64,000 nt of DNA from Pyronema omphalodes (Eukaryota > Ascomycota > Pezizomycetes > Pezizales > Pyronemataceae). Position 1 is the first letter of the stretch. Each line of letters begins with the position of its first letter. Both the position numbers and the translations under genes were made by a program. The notes under the pieces were generated by a model that had not been told where the DNA came from, did not search any database, and was given only the letters and a program-made list of their open reading frames with translations. This document shows positions 46,665-59,810 of the stretch, one piece after another. The DNA lies in assembly GCA_024516155.1 (NCBI GenBank), contig JAJJXM010000069.1, positions 124,001 to 188,000 of the forward strand, given 5' to 3'.

Positions 46665-47010
46665 TATAGTGCTATCTAGCCGCCGTGCTGTCAAACTCTA
46701 TTTCTTGTGGGGCGCGGGGTCTGTGAGGTCTGTGCTGAATCGAATCGAATCGGATCTTGGTTGGGCGGCTATGATGGGGGTTTCTCTTCTGGTGATGGTG
46801 ATCGGCTTTGGGGCAGGTTCGGTGCGCCTTCGATGAGCCTTCTGTGGGCCTTCTATGGATTAGGATCGGCTTTGGGTTCGCTTCTTCGCTTGTTCGATGG
46901 GTTTTGTGGGCTTTGGGTTGGGTTGGGTACTGTAGGCCTTGGGTTGGGTTCCGTTCGTTCGGTGCGCTGGGTGCGCTCTCGGTTCGATTGGTTGGGCTTC
47001 GATATGGCTT

Positions 47011-47055
47011 CGATGTCTTCGATGTCTTCGATGTCTTCGATGTCTTCGATGTCTT
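47011..47055 (+). repeat. CGATGTCTT nonamer repeat, five units
   Basis: Exact tandem, followed by TTCG and GGCTGG[C/T]T simple repeats to about 47170. Confidence 0.8.
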
Positions 47056-47638
47056 CGCCTTCGCTTCCGTTCGTTCGTTCGTTCGTTCGGTGCGCCTTTG
47101 CTCCAGTGCGCTCTCAGTTCGATTGGCTGGCTGGCTGGCTGGCTGGTTGGCTGGTTGACTGGTTGGTTGACCAGTAATCGCGATAAACCTTCACCCAGTA
47201 GCTGACTTTTTCGTTCTCTTGTTCTCTTCTTCCCTTGTTCTCTTATTCGCTGGTTCTCTGGTTCCCCGGTTTTGCTGCGTAGCGCTGCGATGTTCTCGAT
47301 GCGATACTAAACGAAACCGTAGTTGGTAGCTGAACGAAACCGTACGTAGCTGAAAACCGTAGCTGAAAAAAATGTCGCAATACTGTAGTCGATATCAGAT
47401 CAGATCTTGTACAACCAAAATATCTAAAATATCTAAGATATCTAAGATATCGAAGCTACCGGTGCGAAGGTGTTGGATGTGAGATGTCGAAACGAAACGA
47501 AGCGAAGATGTCGTGCTTAGCCAGGCGGCCGGTGAAACGTTGCAAGCCGTTGCGAATCACGGGAAACGAAACTAAACGGCGATTTTCGCGGGGTTTTCGC
47601 GGTGACTCGGTGGGGGCCGGGGTTTCGCGGTCGGGAGA

Positions 47639-47657
47639 GGGGGGGGGGGGGGGGGGT
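47639..47657 (+). repeat. G homopolymer, 19 bases
   Basis: Uninterrupted G-run flanked by GAGAGG; quadruplex-capable and length-uncertain. Confidence 0.85.
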
Positions 47658-48635
47658 GTAGCGGGATGTTGCGGGATGTAGCGGGTTTATGGATAGGATA
47701 GGATAAGATAGGATCCGGGGTGTGGGATCTGGGATTTCGAAAGGATGCGAGGATGCGGCCGCTGATAAGCATCGTGAACGGTGGACGGTGGACGGTGGGG
47801 TATGTAGCATAGTATCCAGAGCACGGAAGAGCAGCGCAGTATCTGTAAATTCCAACGATGGATGTATGTTTGAGTTCGAAGTTGAATTTCGTAGTTGGAT
47901 TTCGTTGTTGGATTCTGGATTTCGGATTTCGGATTCTGGATTTTGGATTTTTACATACAGGTACGGTATTCACGGGGATTAACGGGTTCTCTTGCTCTTT
48001 ATAAAATCTAGAAAATCTATAAAATCGAATCCTCTTGAAATCTCTGCGTCTTAGATCTGAAGTTTTAGATTCTGTTCTTCTTTTTCTCTTCGGCCTTCGT
48101 TTCTTATTCTTCACGTTTCGTTTTTTTTCGTTTCTTATTCTTCACGTTCCGTTTCGTTTCGTTTCGTATTTATTCGCTTCATGATTTTTTCTTACCTATT
48201 CTTCATCATCTCTCTGCAGTTGTAAAATCATCATCATCAAGTTGAATACCAGCAGCCAGACAGTAAAACCCATGAAACCCGTGCCGTAGAAGCTGATGTG
48301 CAAAAAAATCAGCGACAGCGACAGCGGGGAATGCGCGCGGATGAGATGAGATGAGCTGCTGATAGGCGATGGGCATCACTGACTGAAACAGAGCCAGAAG
48401 CAGAGCCAGAGCCAGAAGCAGAGCCAGAAGCAGAGCCAGAAGCAGAAGCATAAACCATACCGAGCCACCCAGAACGCCCGTCCGCCCGCCTTAACCAGCA
48501 ACCGGCAACCAGCGACCAGCAACCAGCAACCAACGACCAGCAACCAACGACCGCACTGGACCAAAATCCATCAATATTCAAGACAAGTAATACATTACCA
48601 TTCTACAATACTCATAAACTGACATAAACAGAGTA

Positions 48636-48878
48636 TGTAGATACTGTAGATACTGTAGATACTGTAGATACTGTAGATACTGTAGATACTGTAGATACTG
48701 TAGATACTGTAGATACTGTAGATACTGTATATACTGTAGATACTGTAGATACTGTAGATACTGTAGATACTGTAGATACTGTAGATACTGTATATACTGT
48801 AGATACTGTAGATACTGTAGATACTGTAGATACTGTAGATACTGTAGATACTGTAGATACTGTATATACTGTAGATAC
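48636..48878 (+). repeat. 9-bp minisatellite, 27 units
   Basis: 243 bp of TGTAGATAC with variant units (TGTATATAC) whose TATATAC starts at 48728, 48791 and 48863, that is, 7 and 8 units apart, a hint of higher-order structure. Read on the minus strand it stays open as a Val-Ser-Thr repeat. Confidence 0.9.
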
Positions 48879-50927
48879 TATTGATACACCATGTACATAG
48901 ACCAGAACCAGAACCAGAAACCAGAACTCATGGCGTATATGGTACACCACTGTCATGGGTATATAGGCCCTCTTAGGCCCTCGTAGTGGTAGGCGTAGTG
49001 GCAGCCGTAGTGGTAGCCATAGGTAGGGCAGAGTAGGGCAGAGTAGGGCAGAGTAAACGAGATTGCGTATCAGATTCAGAAGTAGATTTTAATTTCCTTT
49101 TAAAAAGAACAAAAAAAAAAAAAAAAATTTCGGAACGGATTCGATGATTACAAGGTAATACCAGGTACCAGGTACCAGGTATCTTATATGTATATCTATT
49201 GACTGAGATTTTTTTTTTTTAGTATTTTTATCCTTTCTCTTGTAACAGCAGCAGCAACAGTAACAGCAGCAGCAGTTGTTTTTTTCTTGACAGAAGATGT
49301 ACAGAAGATATACAGAACTTCAAGCTTTGTTCGCGGTAGCGGGCGGTGCTGGGTAGGGCTGTATTTTGCGATTGCGTTTGCGTTTGCGGCAGGCAGCAGT
49401 CGTCAGTCTCGTCAGGAACCCCAGGGCTCCCAGGGACACAAAATTGAAAATCCATGAAGAGCAAAGTCACAACCACAACCACAGCCGTTTCTTTTTTTTC
49501 TTTCTTTTTGTTTTTTTTGGCGACTGACTGGCGACTGACTGGTGACTGGAGATTGGTGAGGTTTTACCCGGTGCTATGCTTCTGTGCTTCTGTGCTTCAG
49601 AGCATTGGAGAATCTGGAGGCGATGGACGATGCACGATGGGTTAAGCGCTGGCGTATCGCTTGCTGGTGCAACAAAAACCGATAGCGTTTGCTGTATGTG
49701 GTATATTTCGAGATAAAGATTTCGAAGGTTGAAATGACATAAGTATTTTTTATAAAGGATAAATGTGATGGTGATGGTGCATGGACATACAGATACAAAG
49801 ATATGTACAGACAGCAGCATATTTATGATAGGGTAGCGTAGTACATTCTGACTGGTTATTTACTGATAAACAGCGAGCATCGAGACATGCAAAAAAAAAA
49901 TGATAGTCAATAGTCAATAGTCAATGATAAAACTGATATATTTTTTTTCCTATCTATATGTACCTCATATCTACATCCAATGTTTTTTTCCACCGTAGAC
50001 AAAAAAAAAAAAACACATATCAAACCCCTTTTGTAAAAGAAAATTTCCTTTTTTTTTTTATGCATTTGAAAATCACTGTATTGTATTGTACAGCTGTACT
50101 ACTATACGAGCTCCTACTATACTGCTATGCTACTATACTGCTGTATATTCAGAAGTTTTTTCTCGGCTCAGCGGCAGCTTCTAGTAGTCATAGTCATAGA
50201 CGCGCACAGAATTTTCTACTCCCGATATGCTACCATACATAAGCATAACACCATACGCAAGTCTCTTTCTTTCTTCCTTTCCTTCTTCTTCCTTTCCTTC
50301 GATGCATCCCTTCAGACACCAGTCTGTATCTGTAAGTCCCTATGCTATGCACCCATTCCATGGTGCGACATCCGACATCCATCCTCCACCTTGCCGCATA
50401 GAAAAAAAAAAAAGAAAAAGGTTGGGGTTTGTTGAGGGGGCGAAGATCCGGCCTCTTTGAGTTTAAGGCTTAGGGGCTTAGGGTACAGTCGTGTAAGAAT
50501 TTCTGAGAAGTCTATGATCGCCTTCTCAGGAGTCAGCCCTGTTGAGACCTCGATATGGACTGGTTGAAACCGTAGTGGACTTGGGATGGCGCTATGGATG
50601 TTATGGCGTGAACTATGGTTTAGCGAAGGCTGGGGTGGGGGTGCTGGGGGATGTGGTGCTGGGCTGGGATGGGCTAGGCTGGGATGGGTATGTAGTGGGG
50701 ATTATTGTGGTGTTAAGGATATGGCTACGGCAAGATGACTTAACCTAAAGTGATTTATTTTTTGGTATGTTGGATAATGATGAAAATAATAACGAATGGA
50801 AAAAAAAACCCATGATTAGGAGTTGATGGTGTATAAATGATGTTTTTCTTTTTCTGGGATTTTTGTTTATTTTTTGGCTTAAGCTACACCATGTAGGTAC
50901 ATAGAAAAACTATGTACGAGGTGCTGG

Positions 50928-50986
50928 ACAAAAGTGACCGTCACCCCGCGCGGCGCTTAGCACAGAAAAGTGACGGTCACTTTTGT
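50928..50986. promoter_or_regulatory. Perfect 17-bp inverted repeat with 25-base loop
   Basis: ACAAAAGTGACCGTCAC (50928-50944) and its exact reverse complement (50970-50986). Each arm contains GTGACSGTCAC, itself nearly palindromic, so it may be two dimer-type binding sites instead of (or as well as) an RNA hairpin. Confidence 0.6.
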
Positions 50987-51192
50987 CACGGTACCGTACA
51001 ATCGGAATAGTTTCGATGCGGTGGATAACGGATTGATTCATTTTTTTGTGTTCAAACTTCATCCTACATGATCAACAACACCAACCATACCAAAGCCATG
51101 CTATCGGTCTGGAGCGCGAGGAGGGAGATGAATCATCAGGAGAATCAACGGAATTTTTATCACCGAGTGCGGCTTAGTATAGTCACGGTATG

Positions 51193-51220
51193 GTGCGGTG
51201 TGCGGTGTGCGGTGTGCGGT
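51193..51220 (+). repeat. GTGCGGT heptamer, four units
   Basis: Exact tandem in a low-complexity stretch. Confidence 0.75.
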
Positions 51221-52116
51221 GTATGTAGTCACGGTGCGGTGTGCTCGGGTTCAGCGCCCAGGCCGCCCGCGCGCCAAATCTCATCTTGCACTTGTTTCTG
51301 TTTCTGTTTCGCAGTTTCGTTGTCGGGGCAGTTTCGTTGTCGGGCTGTCGCACCATCGCATGGACCTTAAGGGTCATAGACTCCTGGTCCCTTTTATGGT
51401 CCCGTTCCCGTTCCCTTTCCCTTTCCCGGTGTCGGTGTCGGGTTCGAGTCCCGGTGTCGAGTCAGGGTCAGGCCTCGAGGCTTTGGCGTTTTGTAAAGAA
51501 AGAAAGAGAGAAAGGGAAAAAAGGAAGGAAAACAAAAGAAAGGGAAAAGAAAAAAGAAAGGGAAAAAAAAAAAACAGAAAAAAAGAACAAAAAAATCAAA
51601 AGGGAAAAAAAAGAAAAACAAAAGAGGGTGGTTCAGGTTGAAAAAATATACACAAACTCTATTTTCTTTACTCGGGGAGTACGGGCGGATACAGATATCT
51701 TTATTGAGGTTACAGTTACACTGTATCGAGTTGAGTAGGAATTGGTATGAGTCCCAATCCTGTTTACTGTGCATCGACGTAGATATGGTACGTGGGACCT
51801 AGGTGCATAATCATCTTGAACGATCGCGGTTATCATTATTCTGTTCTCATCGGCAAAACAAAGCCAAACATCCCGCAGCGCGCGTCAAGATGATGGATGC
51901 TCAAATCATCGGTCGATAATCGATGACGTCTATGAAGTAGAGTCAGGTAATAAACAAGCCCAGTCAAGTTTCGGGTGTATCATAGCTCCGCCTACATGTA
52001 GCGCTTTTTGGTGCTATTTTCGATGGTTCGGGTTCGGGTCATGGTTCTGGTTCGCAATTTCCGGGAAATAATATCATGGTGCTATGTATACAGTCGGGGT
52101 TGACAGGAATGAACCG

Positions 52117-52141
52117 GCTCGCTAGTTCATGTGATAGAGTA
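52117..52141 (+). pseudogene. Possible tRNA-Lys 5' fragment
   Basis: GGCTCGCTAGTTCATGTGAT then AGAGTA resembles the first 27 bases of the two tRNA-Lys genes (about 20 matches) but has no anticodon or T arm. Confidence 0.25.
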
Positions 52142-53663
52142 CCCGAAGGCACGTTTTTTTGAGATCACGTTTTCATTGATGACAGGGAACTGCGGAATGT
52201 TCATAATGCTGAGTTTGATTTTCTTTTTTTCGGTTCAGAGTTCGTTTTAAGTCGAAGTTCACAAACCTAGTGGGAAAAAAAATAAATTTGATGAAACTTG
52301 ACATAATTATTAAATCATAAAATGATCAAATTGCCGCACTGTAAGGTCATAAAATTATTGAATAATTGAATTTTCAAGAAACCGGGTTGAAATATTATCG
52401 ACCTATTGTATTATCGAGTTATCAAATTATTGAAGTATCAAAATATCGAATAATCGATTGTTTTTACCTGCGAAGCTATGATCTGCCGCTAGTCCACAAT
52501 ATTGTCCTCTACAATATTTTTTCCACACTAAACAAGAGTGCGCACACTACCATATCCGTAAACCCCAGCGGTGAAAAATACATTCAACAAGTATCAAGAT
52601 CGGCAGTCGTGGCCATGATATAAAATTGCATCCACGGAATATTCCCGAGTACACTAGGCACTTCGGTAAACAAGTGTACACTGCTATCTCTACATACATA
52701 CACCTCGTCCAAAAAAGTGTGTACCTGTCCTAGCCAAAGCCCTCTCACCAAACCCTAATCTTAGCCGATCCCTCACTCGTAACCCCGCGCGACCCCGCAC
52801 AGCACACACAAAAAAACAAAAACCACAAAACCTAAGGAATGGCAAATGATCATATGACGACGATTATACGAACCGAAAGAAAAACGTGGGAGCTATGTAC
52901 AGCTACGGATACTTAGGATGTTATACATATGTAGAAAGAAGGTTGATCTTGTGACCCGTCGGATTGTAGATTGTAGATATGGACTGCGGGTTGTGGGATG
53001 GGGTTGTGATTCGGATTCAAGAATCAAGCCAATCAATGCATCGACAATGTCGCCTTATCTACAGATTGCGGGGCTGAGACTGGCACTGGCGCTGAAAAAA
53101 GTAAGTGCAGTGTAGGTGGTTCGCCTATTAGGTATCGGTAAACAATATTGGATAGGCCAAGCTATGTAGGCTGAACGTGCAAAAGAAACAAATTACAAGG
53201 CTGACCCCACCCGCCGCGGCTGCTTTTTGATCTCTCTGTATTCTCATCACTCGACTCCAGAAATCCAGCGGGGGTTTGTACTATGACAATTGAACCGGGT
53301 ATTGTGAAAACAATGGTAAAGAGCGCTCAGAAGGTATAGGGAAGCAGAGGAGTGCATTTTTCGCCAAAGGGTATAAAGTGCATTTATGCGCATTTTATGT
53401 ACAGAAGCCAGTTCCTTTATCTTCGTTCCTTTAAAGTCTTATCAAAGTTCAATTTAGATAGTCGACCCGAAGTCGAGGGGCGTGGGGAGCCTGGATAGCC
53501 CTAGATACCCTGGGTGCACTCGGATCTCATAGCCTCGTAGCCTCGTGACTTGTCAGGTTGTATCAACTATACGCATGAACATATCGATCAAAACTCTAAC
53601 CGAAACTGTAACCTGTAATCCGTATAATTACAATCGAAAATTTATTTTGAATCGCTAAATCCT

Positions 53664-53716
53664 AGACAAAGTCAAAGTCAAAGTAAAAGTCAAAGTCAAG
53701 AACAAAGTCAAAGTCA
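53664..53716 (+). repeat. AAAGTC hexamer repeat
   Basis: About eight imperfect units. Confidence 0.7.
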
Positions 53717-56700
53717 ATCACCAACTATGCAGCGAGATGCAAGTGCGGGACAATGCAGTATGTATATGTATGTATGTATCATACCATAGTACCTTACCGT
53801 ATGTCATACACGGGTATGTACCTACCTGTCTACCCATCTGCCTGATTACCTACATGCCTCGCTTTCTACATACATATGTACATAATTCCCCGAGTGCCGG
53901 CTCACCTTACAGACATACTGCCTTGACAATATGGCGCTGTATGTAAGTCTCAGAAGCTCCCGCTTTCTTTATTTATTGGCCTACATATGTCCCGCCGGAC
54001 CAACGTACTGAAGGGAACCGATATGAAGCGATAAGGTTGCCGATTCTGCTTCTAATTCTGTTTCGCATTCTGCATTTCATATAGCCCGCATCTTGCATCC
54101 CGCATCTAATCTCGCAGCCCGTAGCCCGATCTACGCAGAACTAGCTGAATTGCACTAAACAACGGTACCTACACTTTCCAGTTCCAGTTCAAGTCCAAGT
54201 TTACCCATTCGTAGAGGACTTTGGTTCAGATTAGGTTAAGTTTGGTTGGTATAGATTAGGTTAGATCGGGTCGGGTCGGGTCAAGTCGAGTGCCATATTG
54301 ATCTTATTTAATATTAATGCAGAGCCGGTATATGATATATATATATTCTGGTGACTGTTTGTTGCTTCCAACTTATGGTCTTTATATATGCATATAGACG
54401 CACACAGCGAAATTGGTTAGGCCACATTAGGTTGGCTCGGAGTGTCAGTATTGGGAATTATGCAGTATGTGGATTGTCGAAAAACGCAGGTTTGACGTGA
54501 GGGAAAGCTTGGAGTCCAACGAGAGTGAAAGATGGAGGTAGAAATAAAATTAAAGGATTGGATGAATAACGAGTATCTACAACGAGGGAAAGAACACAAG
54601 GAGGGGATACGCGCTAAGGCAACATCCACTTCCATCACCGGTCACAAAGAGAACACGGCTCCACAGGCAAAAACTTCAACATGGATGTCTAAACATGTAT
54701 AAGCAACAGTCAATTTATGTTTGGTATTGTAGATACCTAGACTATTGGCTTCTTATATGCGAACATGTAGTTATGTATGGTACTTACGCTGGGGACTCTA
54801 GATCTTTTACCCCGCGTTAAAAAAAAGGATGCGACAATTCTTTTCTGATGGAGAAATGGACAAACTGGGTCGATATTCCTCATTGATTTACTGTTGATGG
54901 ATTGATAGCAGATCAGCTCCGTTGAAACTTGGTACGCGAAGAGGTGGTGATGGAATGCGAAGTGAAAGGGATCTAAGGGCAGTGAGGGTTTAACCCTCGA
55001 AAGTAGACCCGATTCCGAATAGTTTCCACTCAGAAGGCACCCTCTGATAATCTTCAGCTGTAAGAAGAGAACCACCCGACTCCAGGGTATCGATAGTATG
55101 ACTGCTGTGAGTTCAATACTTATCGTGACTCCATCCAACTTAAAGGGTCTCTATTTCCCGTCGCTTAATAAGTGCATTCGGAATCCCGCAGATTCTGAGA
55201 AGTTAAAGTTGGAAGGGTACATCATGATGCATGAAAGTGTACGGGAACTCACAGGACGGGTAGTCACTGACTGACTGCAGATGTTCAGACACTGTATGCG
55301 CATGATTCTTTGTACTTTTTAAAGTAGTTGTACATACCCACCTAACACTACCGATATTACCGTAGCGGTAAGTGCTCACCAGTACCGAAGCTGCATGCTC
55401 TAAAGTCATCCCATAGTACGAGACAAAATTCAGGAAAGGTTGGAACGGACGGAAGGGAGGAACTGTATCCACGGTGAATTACCCGAATATAGATGGTTAA
55501 ACCCCGAGCCTTTCCATATGTTTATTTCCATCTTTCACCAAGTACTCCTTCATTCATCAGAGTACGAAAACGAAAAAATAAAAGAAAAAGGGAAAAAAAG
55601 AAGAAGAAAGAAGAAAGGGGAATAAGAAGAAGAAAAGGAAAAAGAAAAAGAGCGATAAAAACAGAAAAGCATCATGGAAGCATGAGCTAACTGATATCAG
55701 AACTAAGAACCAGCAACAGCCAAACATATTCACCAGTCCTGATGCAAGCGAATAAAGTTGTCATAAAAATAGCAAGAACGACAAGAATACATAACCAACC
55801 CAAATCAAACAACGCCAATCCATCCACCAATGCCGCATTTAGAAAACAAAAGCACCTGTACATAGCCGAGAAATACCAAATCCGGTATATTTGTACCCGG
55901 TACCCGGTACTTGACCCCAGCTAGGTGAGGTTGTAACAAAAATAACTCGGGTTCATGCTCTCTGCCCTCGGTTCGCAGACCGGGACCGGTCAGTTTGAAT
56001 ATAGAAACACCAGCCGGTATATGTAGTCGAAAAGTACTCCATCAGGGAACTTCCCTGAAATAGCGGTGCTTATTCCGGGGTTGAGAAGTCCCCCCCTTTT
56101 TTTGTTTGCCGAAAGTGCGGAAGTGAATGCGGGGATACCCCATGGAGGGAGTTCATGCCAATAGCATAATATACATGCCTACATGAGTGGCTGAGTAAAT
56201 GTAAAACAGTTAAAAAGTATTTCATTTTCAGACTGATGTATATGGAATTACGATTTCCATTGCAATTAAGAATGCAGAGACGAAAACAAGATTGGTGCTG
56301 CAATACCCGAGCCCAGAATCATCACGGTAGAGGTTTTAGAAGAAGTTCCGCAAGGCTTGCTCAATTTCCAACTGAAATATCCATGGCTATCACAATAGGC
56401 TTCCCCTGAATTCGAGAAGGATGTTTCTCGATTTTGTTACAGAACAAGTTGTTTCGAAACTTTCATTGAGGGTTAGGGTAAAATTATCAAGTTGAACCGT
56501 TGGCGAGTCCTGACGCAAACTTTCAAGTTCCGACATTCGGGTACATCAGTCGTGGCAACCCTCCGATCAAGAATGCATACCACGCCAAAGCAATGCCGGG
56601 GAGCCGACCGGGGAACCGGGCTCTACATAATTCCTCTCTCCATGGGGAACCGGCTTCGGGGACGCTTGACAGGTGGCGAAGGATCGTCCGCGTAGTCCGC

Positions 56701-58770
56701 CAATGGATATGATGTATCGGCGATGATATTTAGATTGCGTGTGGGCTGCACCATTGCACCGCTACGCTACATACGTGGTAGCGAGGGAACCTGTTATTAA
56801 GTACGGAATGTTCGCTTCTGCGAGTAAACTTGCTTAAGGTTTGCCACGACTTGATCAAGGTAAGGGGAGCGAAGGATAAGCGCAGTCTCAAAGCGAGGGA
56901 CCTGTATCCAGGGCGAGGCCCTAATTGCGGGTCCAATGGTAGGGACGTAAGATGCAGATTCCGTGGGGTACATATCACTCGTGTTGAAGTATTATTCGAC
57001 TTCTTACATACGCAGGTCACGCATAAATGACAAGTTTACGTACGTTATCCTTCAAATGTTATTTATGCTAAGTATCCTGGAGTTACATAAGCTACATTAC
57101 ACTTCACATGATTTTCCTACTGCCCTACATACAACGCCATGTTTACTCCACAAAGCCACAGCCGGACGATTACCGCTTGCTATTGAAGGATGATGAGTGT
57201 CAGCCTCCTGAACGCCGCCTCCGCCACTAGAATACAGAAGCGAGGAGGGAAATTTTCACCTTTGGCACTTTGTCGATGCCTTGGAATATTGCACAGAGTT
57301 GTGCACAGAGTGGCGTACAGCGCGAGGAATGCATGAAGTGCTGTTTTGAATCTCGTAATGGTGGAACAAAGGCTGAGCCGGTGTGAGCCATAGGCCTGTA
57401 GAACTGCTGTGATATGTAACAAGCCTACGGTGGTACAGTAGGGGTATGTGCAGTTGTTTTAACTCGGATAAACATGACTTTGCACCTCCAGTCAACATCC
57501 CCACAGGATCCTGAAAAGTGATATCTGGTGACGCTTCCTCTGTCGTTTGGAATTCCCTTGTACGTGATAATGGACGAAGCATTGCTTTCAGGCCACGGAG
57601 TAGTTTCTCGAGTAGGGGAAATATCGTAACTTATTGAAGCGGAACCTACATCGAATAAGCGCAATGGCTGAAGATGGGACAGGATACTTTGTCCAGCTGT
57701 ACTTAATCAACAAACTTTTCTGACCGAGCATATATGATTAGATATATTGCTTAAAAAATGGTCCAAAACTTGAATACCGGCTAATTAAGAAAGATTCTAC
57801 TCGATCTGCACTCGAGTTTCAAGTACATCATACCGTTGATTTGCACGACAATTTCACCTGGACAGTTTCAGTGAAACAGTGATAGCTGCATTCTATTCAT
57901 ACCGGCCCGTGAGTGACCACTCTTGTAGTTTTATTCCATTTTACAATCAAAGGGCCCATCATGGGGTTTGTATCCTTATAAAACCGATTGCTCTGATATC
58001 TGTATGCCTCTTCTGAACAGCAATGAGTATCACAGAGAAACGCTTACCAGGATATATTAACTGCCATAGCAATGGAAATACCACGGTTATGGAAACATGC
58101 TGCATCCTATCGTTCTCTGTCACATCCCATCGCCCATGAATTGAATACAGCCCACAACGACGAAACCTAATAGCAACAACCATGACGTTATCAATGATTC
58201 CAGGATTCCAACAACATTGACCATGGCTGATGGATGAAAGCTCCTATTCCCGCTCTGTGGTAATCTCTCTATCCACTAACAAAACCTCTACATCACAGGC
58301 CATGCTCGAAGAGAAAAGCTAAAGCGACGGCAAAATTCCAACAGCTTGGGTATCCCTGGGTACTGAGCTGGGTCCGGTATAGACTCTGAACAACTACGCA
58401 CATACGGCTGTAGCCAACCGACCGTGGGCCACTAGAAAAAAGGCGCCCCCCCCTTCCCCTCCACGCCGCGCCTCATAACCTGGGCGGTAATTATGAATGT
58501 CATAAAAAGATAGCGCAGGCTGGGTCATGGAGAGGATAACCGCTGATGATCGGATGGCCATGGTTTCTACTAAGACTACGATTGTGCATCTTTTTATTGG
58601 ATGATGACTTAATTATACATGTTCCTGTGGGGAGGTACAGCAAATGAATTCCGTGGGAAACTATGAGCCTCTATTATCTCCTGACCTTGTGAGTATGTAC
58701 TTTGACATGTGCTAAAGTCAGCGTGTATAAATATATTATGAATACTACCAGCCACTGGCTGACAGAATAA

Positions 58771-58851
58771 GGCGTTGTGTCCGAGTGGTTAAGGAGAGAG
58801 ATTAGAAATCTCTTACGTTCGCGTGCGCAGGTTCGAGTCCTGTCGACGTCG
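58771..58851 (+). tRNA. tRNA-Ser(AGA), copy 2
   Basis: Identical to 39589-39669 over 81 bases, opposite orientation; the following ATTCTTTTG T-run is also shared. Confidence 0.93.
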
Positions 58852-59810
58852 TTATTCTTTTGTTCTTTCTGCCCGGAACGAAACAATAGATACATGACCG
58901 CGTAGCCTAGAGCTCCAGTCTTTTGCTCGAGGCTCTTTCCGCAGGTCGTGCATCATCTTTAGTGTGGAATCAATATGATGAAGAGACTTGGATCTCTCAA
59001 GGAAAGGGATGTTCAATGGTAATCACAATACATGTACCTATAATTCATAAACAACATTACATCGGAGGCTCAACTAAATCTATCAATGGAAAAGAGCATC
59101 GGATAGAAATAACTGCTGTCAGCGGGAAGAGCAAACCAGATGACCTGACCTGATATCTCCAGATGTCCTTCTCTATCACTTGTGCAGATGACCCATGGGT
59201 CTAATGTCTTGCGGTTACGACTTTGTGTTAGTGATTTGGATACGCATCCTGAATTGCGCTTGAGCGCTGTTGAAGGAATCGTCACTGCCTATGTTGCAGT
59301 GCTGTCTGCCAAAAATCAGTGATTTGGTAACCAAAGGAATCATGAATACTAAATGACTCCATGTTTTTCCTGATATTGATCACAGGTTGAATCTGGGTCC
59401 CACGGAGACCAGAGAGATCGTCATTGGGTAGCTAATATAGAGCAATGGCAAGCATCGAGCCTTGATTGCCTATTAGATCATACACTCGTGATTCGCCATT
59501 CTAAGTATAGCAGTACCACGTGTCCGGTAATATACCACATCCAAAAGTGCTATTGAAAGTTTTCCAGTTCTCGTTTTGCAGATATCATTTAGCTTGCATC
59601 CTTAGGGGCCTTTGAAGCCCCGGTCAGCGTATTATTCGAGACATAAGCCGTCAGGTATCTTGGGACAGCGGAGAGATATTCTGAGATATCGACGTTTCCC
59701 CTCTCCAAGCTTGACGAGTCAAGGCCGACAGAGAGGCTATTTGAATGATTGTCAATGTAAGAGGAAGGAACGGAACAAAATGGGCTTAAAAGTTATCCTT
59801 TAAAAGGGTA
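58852..59810. other. Intergenic, no supported gene
   Basis: Frame 58923-59153 (+) starts with an ATG-less TTG and has no motif. Nothing else to report. Confidence 0.4.

Larger units (their letters stand above)
46665..50927. other. Low-complexity 5' flank of the large gene, no supported gene
   Basis: Over 4 kb of tandem and simple repeats (listed separately where clear) and A- or T-runs. Long frames here on both strands are products of the repeats. If it is transcribed, it would form an exceptionally long leader for the minus-strand gene. Confidence 0.5.
51221..58770. other. 7.5-kb gene desert
   Basis: No convincing gene. It contains an A/G-rich block at 51490-51630, an AAAGTC tandem at 53664-53716, GTAT/CATA microsatellites near 53758-53880, GGGTC repeats at 54268-54290 and an A/G-rich block at 55570-55665. 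A minus-strand open stretch of about 97 codons ending at 57425 (with SGSCGDVDWRCK) has good codon use but no ATG or splice partner, so it is at best a gene remnant. Confidence 0.4.

Noticed and set aside
46707..47205. Three long overlapping plus-strand frames
   Set aside because: All three frames are open because of nonamer and tetramer repeats, so coding is unlikely.
48636..48878. CRISPR array
   Set aside because: Nine-base uninterrupted tandem with no spacers, in a eukaryotic genome.
48612..48956. 114-residue Val-Ser-Thr-repeat frame on the minus strand as a gene
   Set aside because: It is the direct translation of the 9-bp minisatellite, with no ATG-specific context, signal peptide or non-repeat domain.
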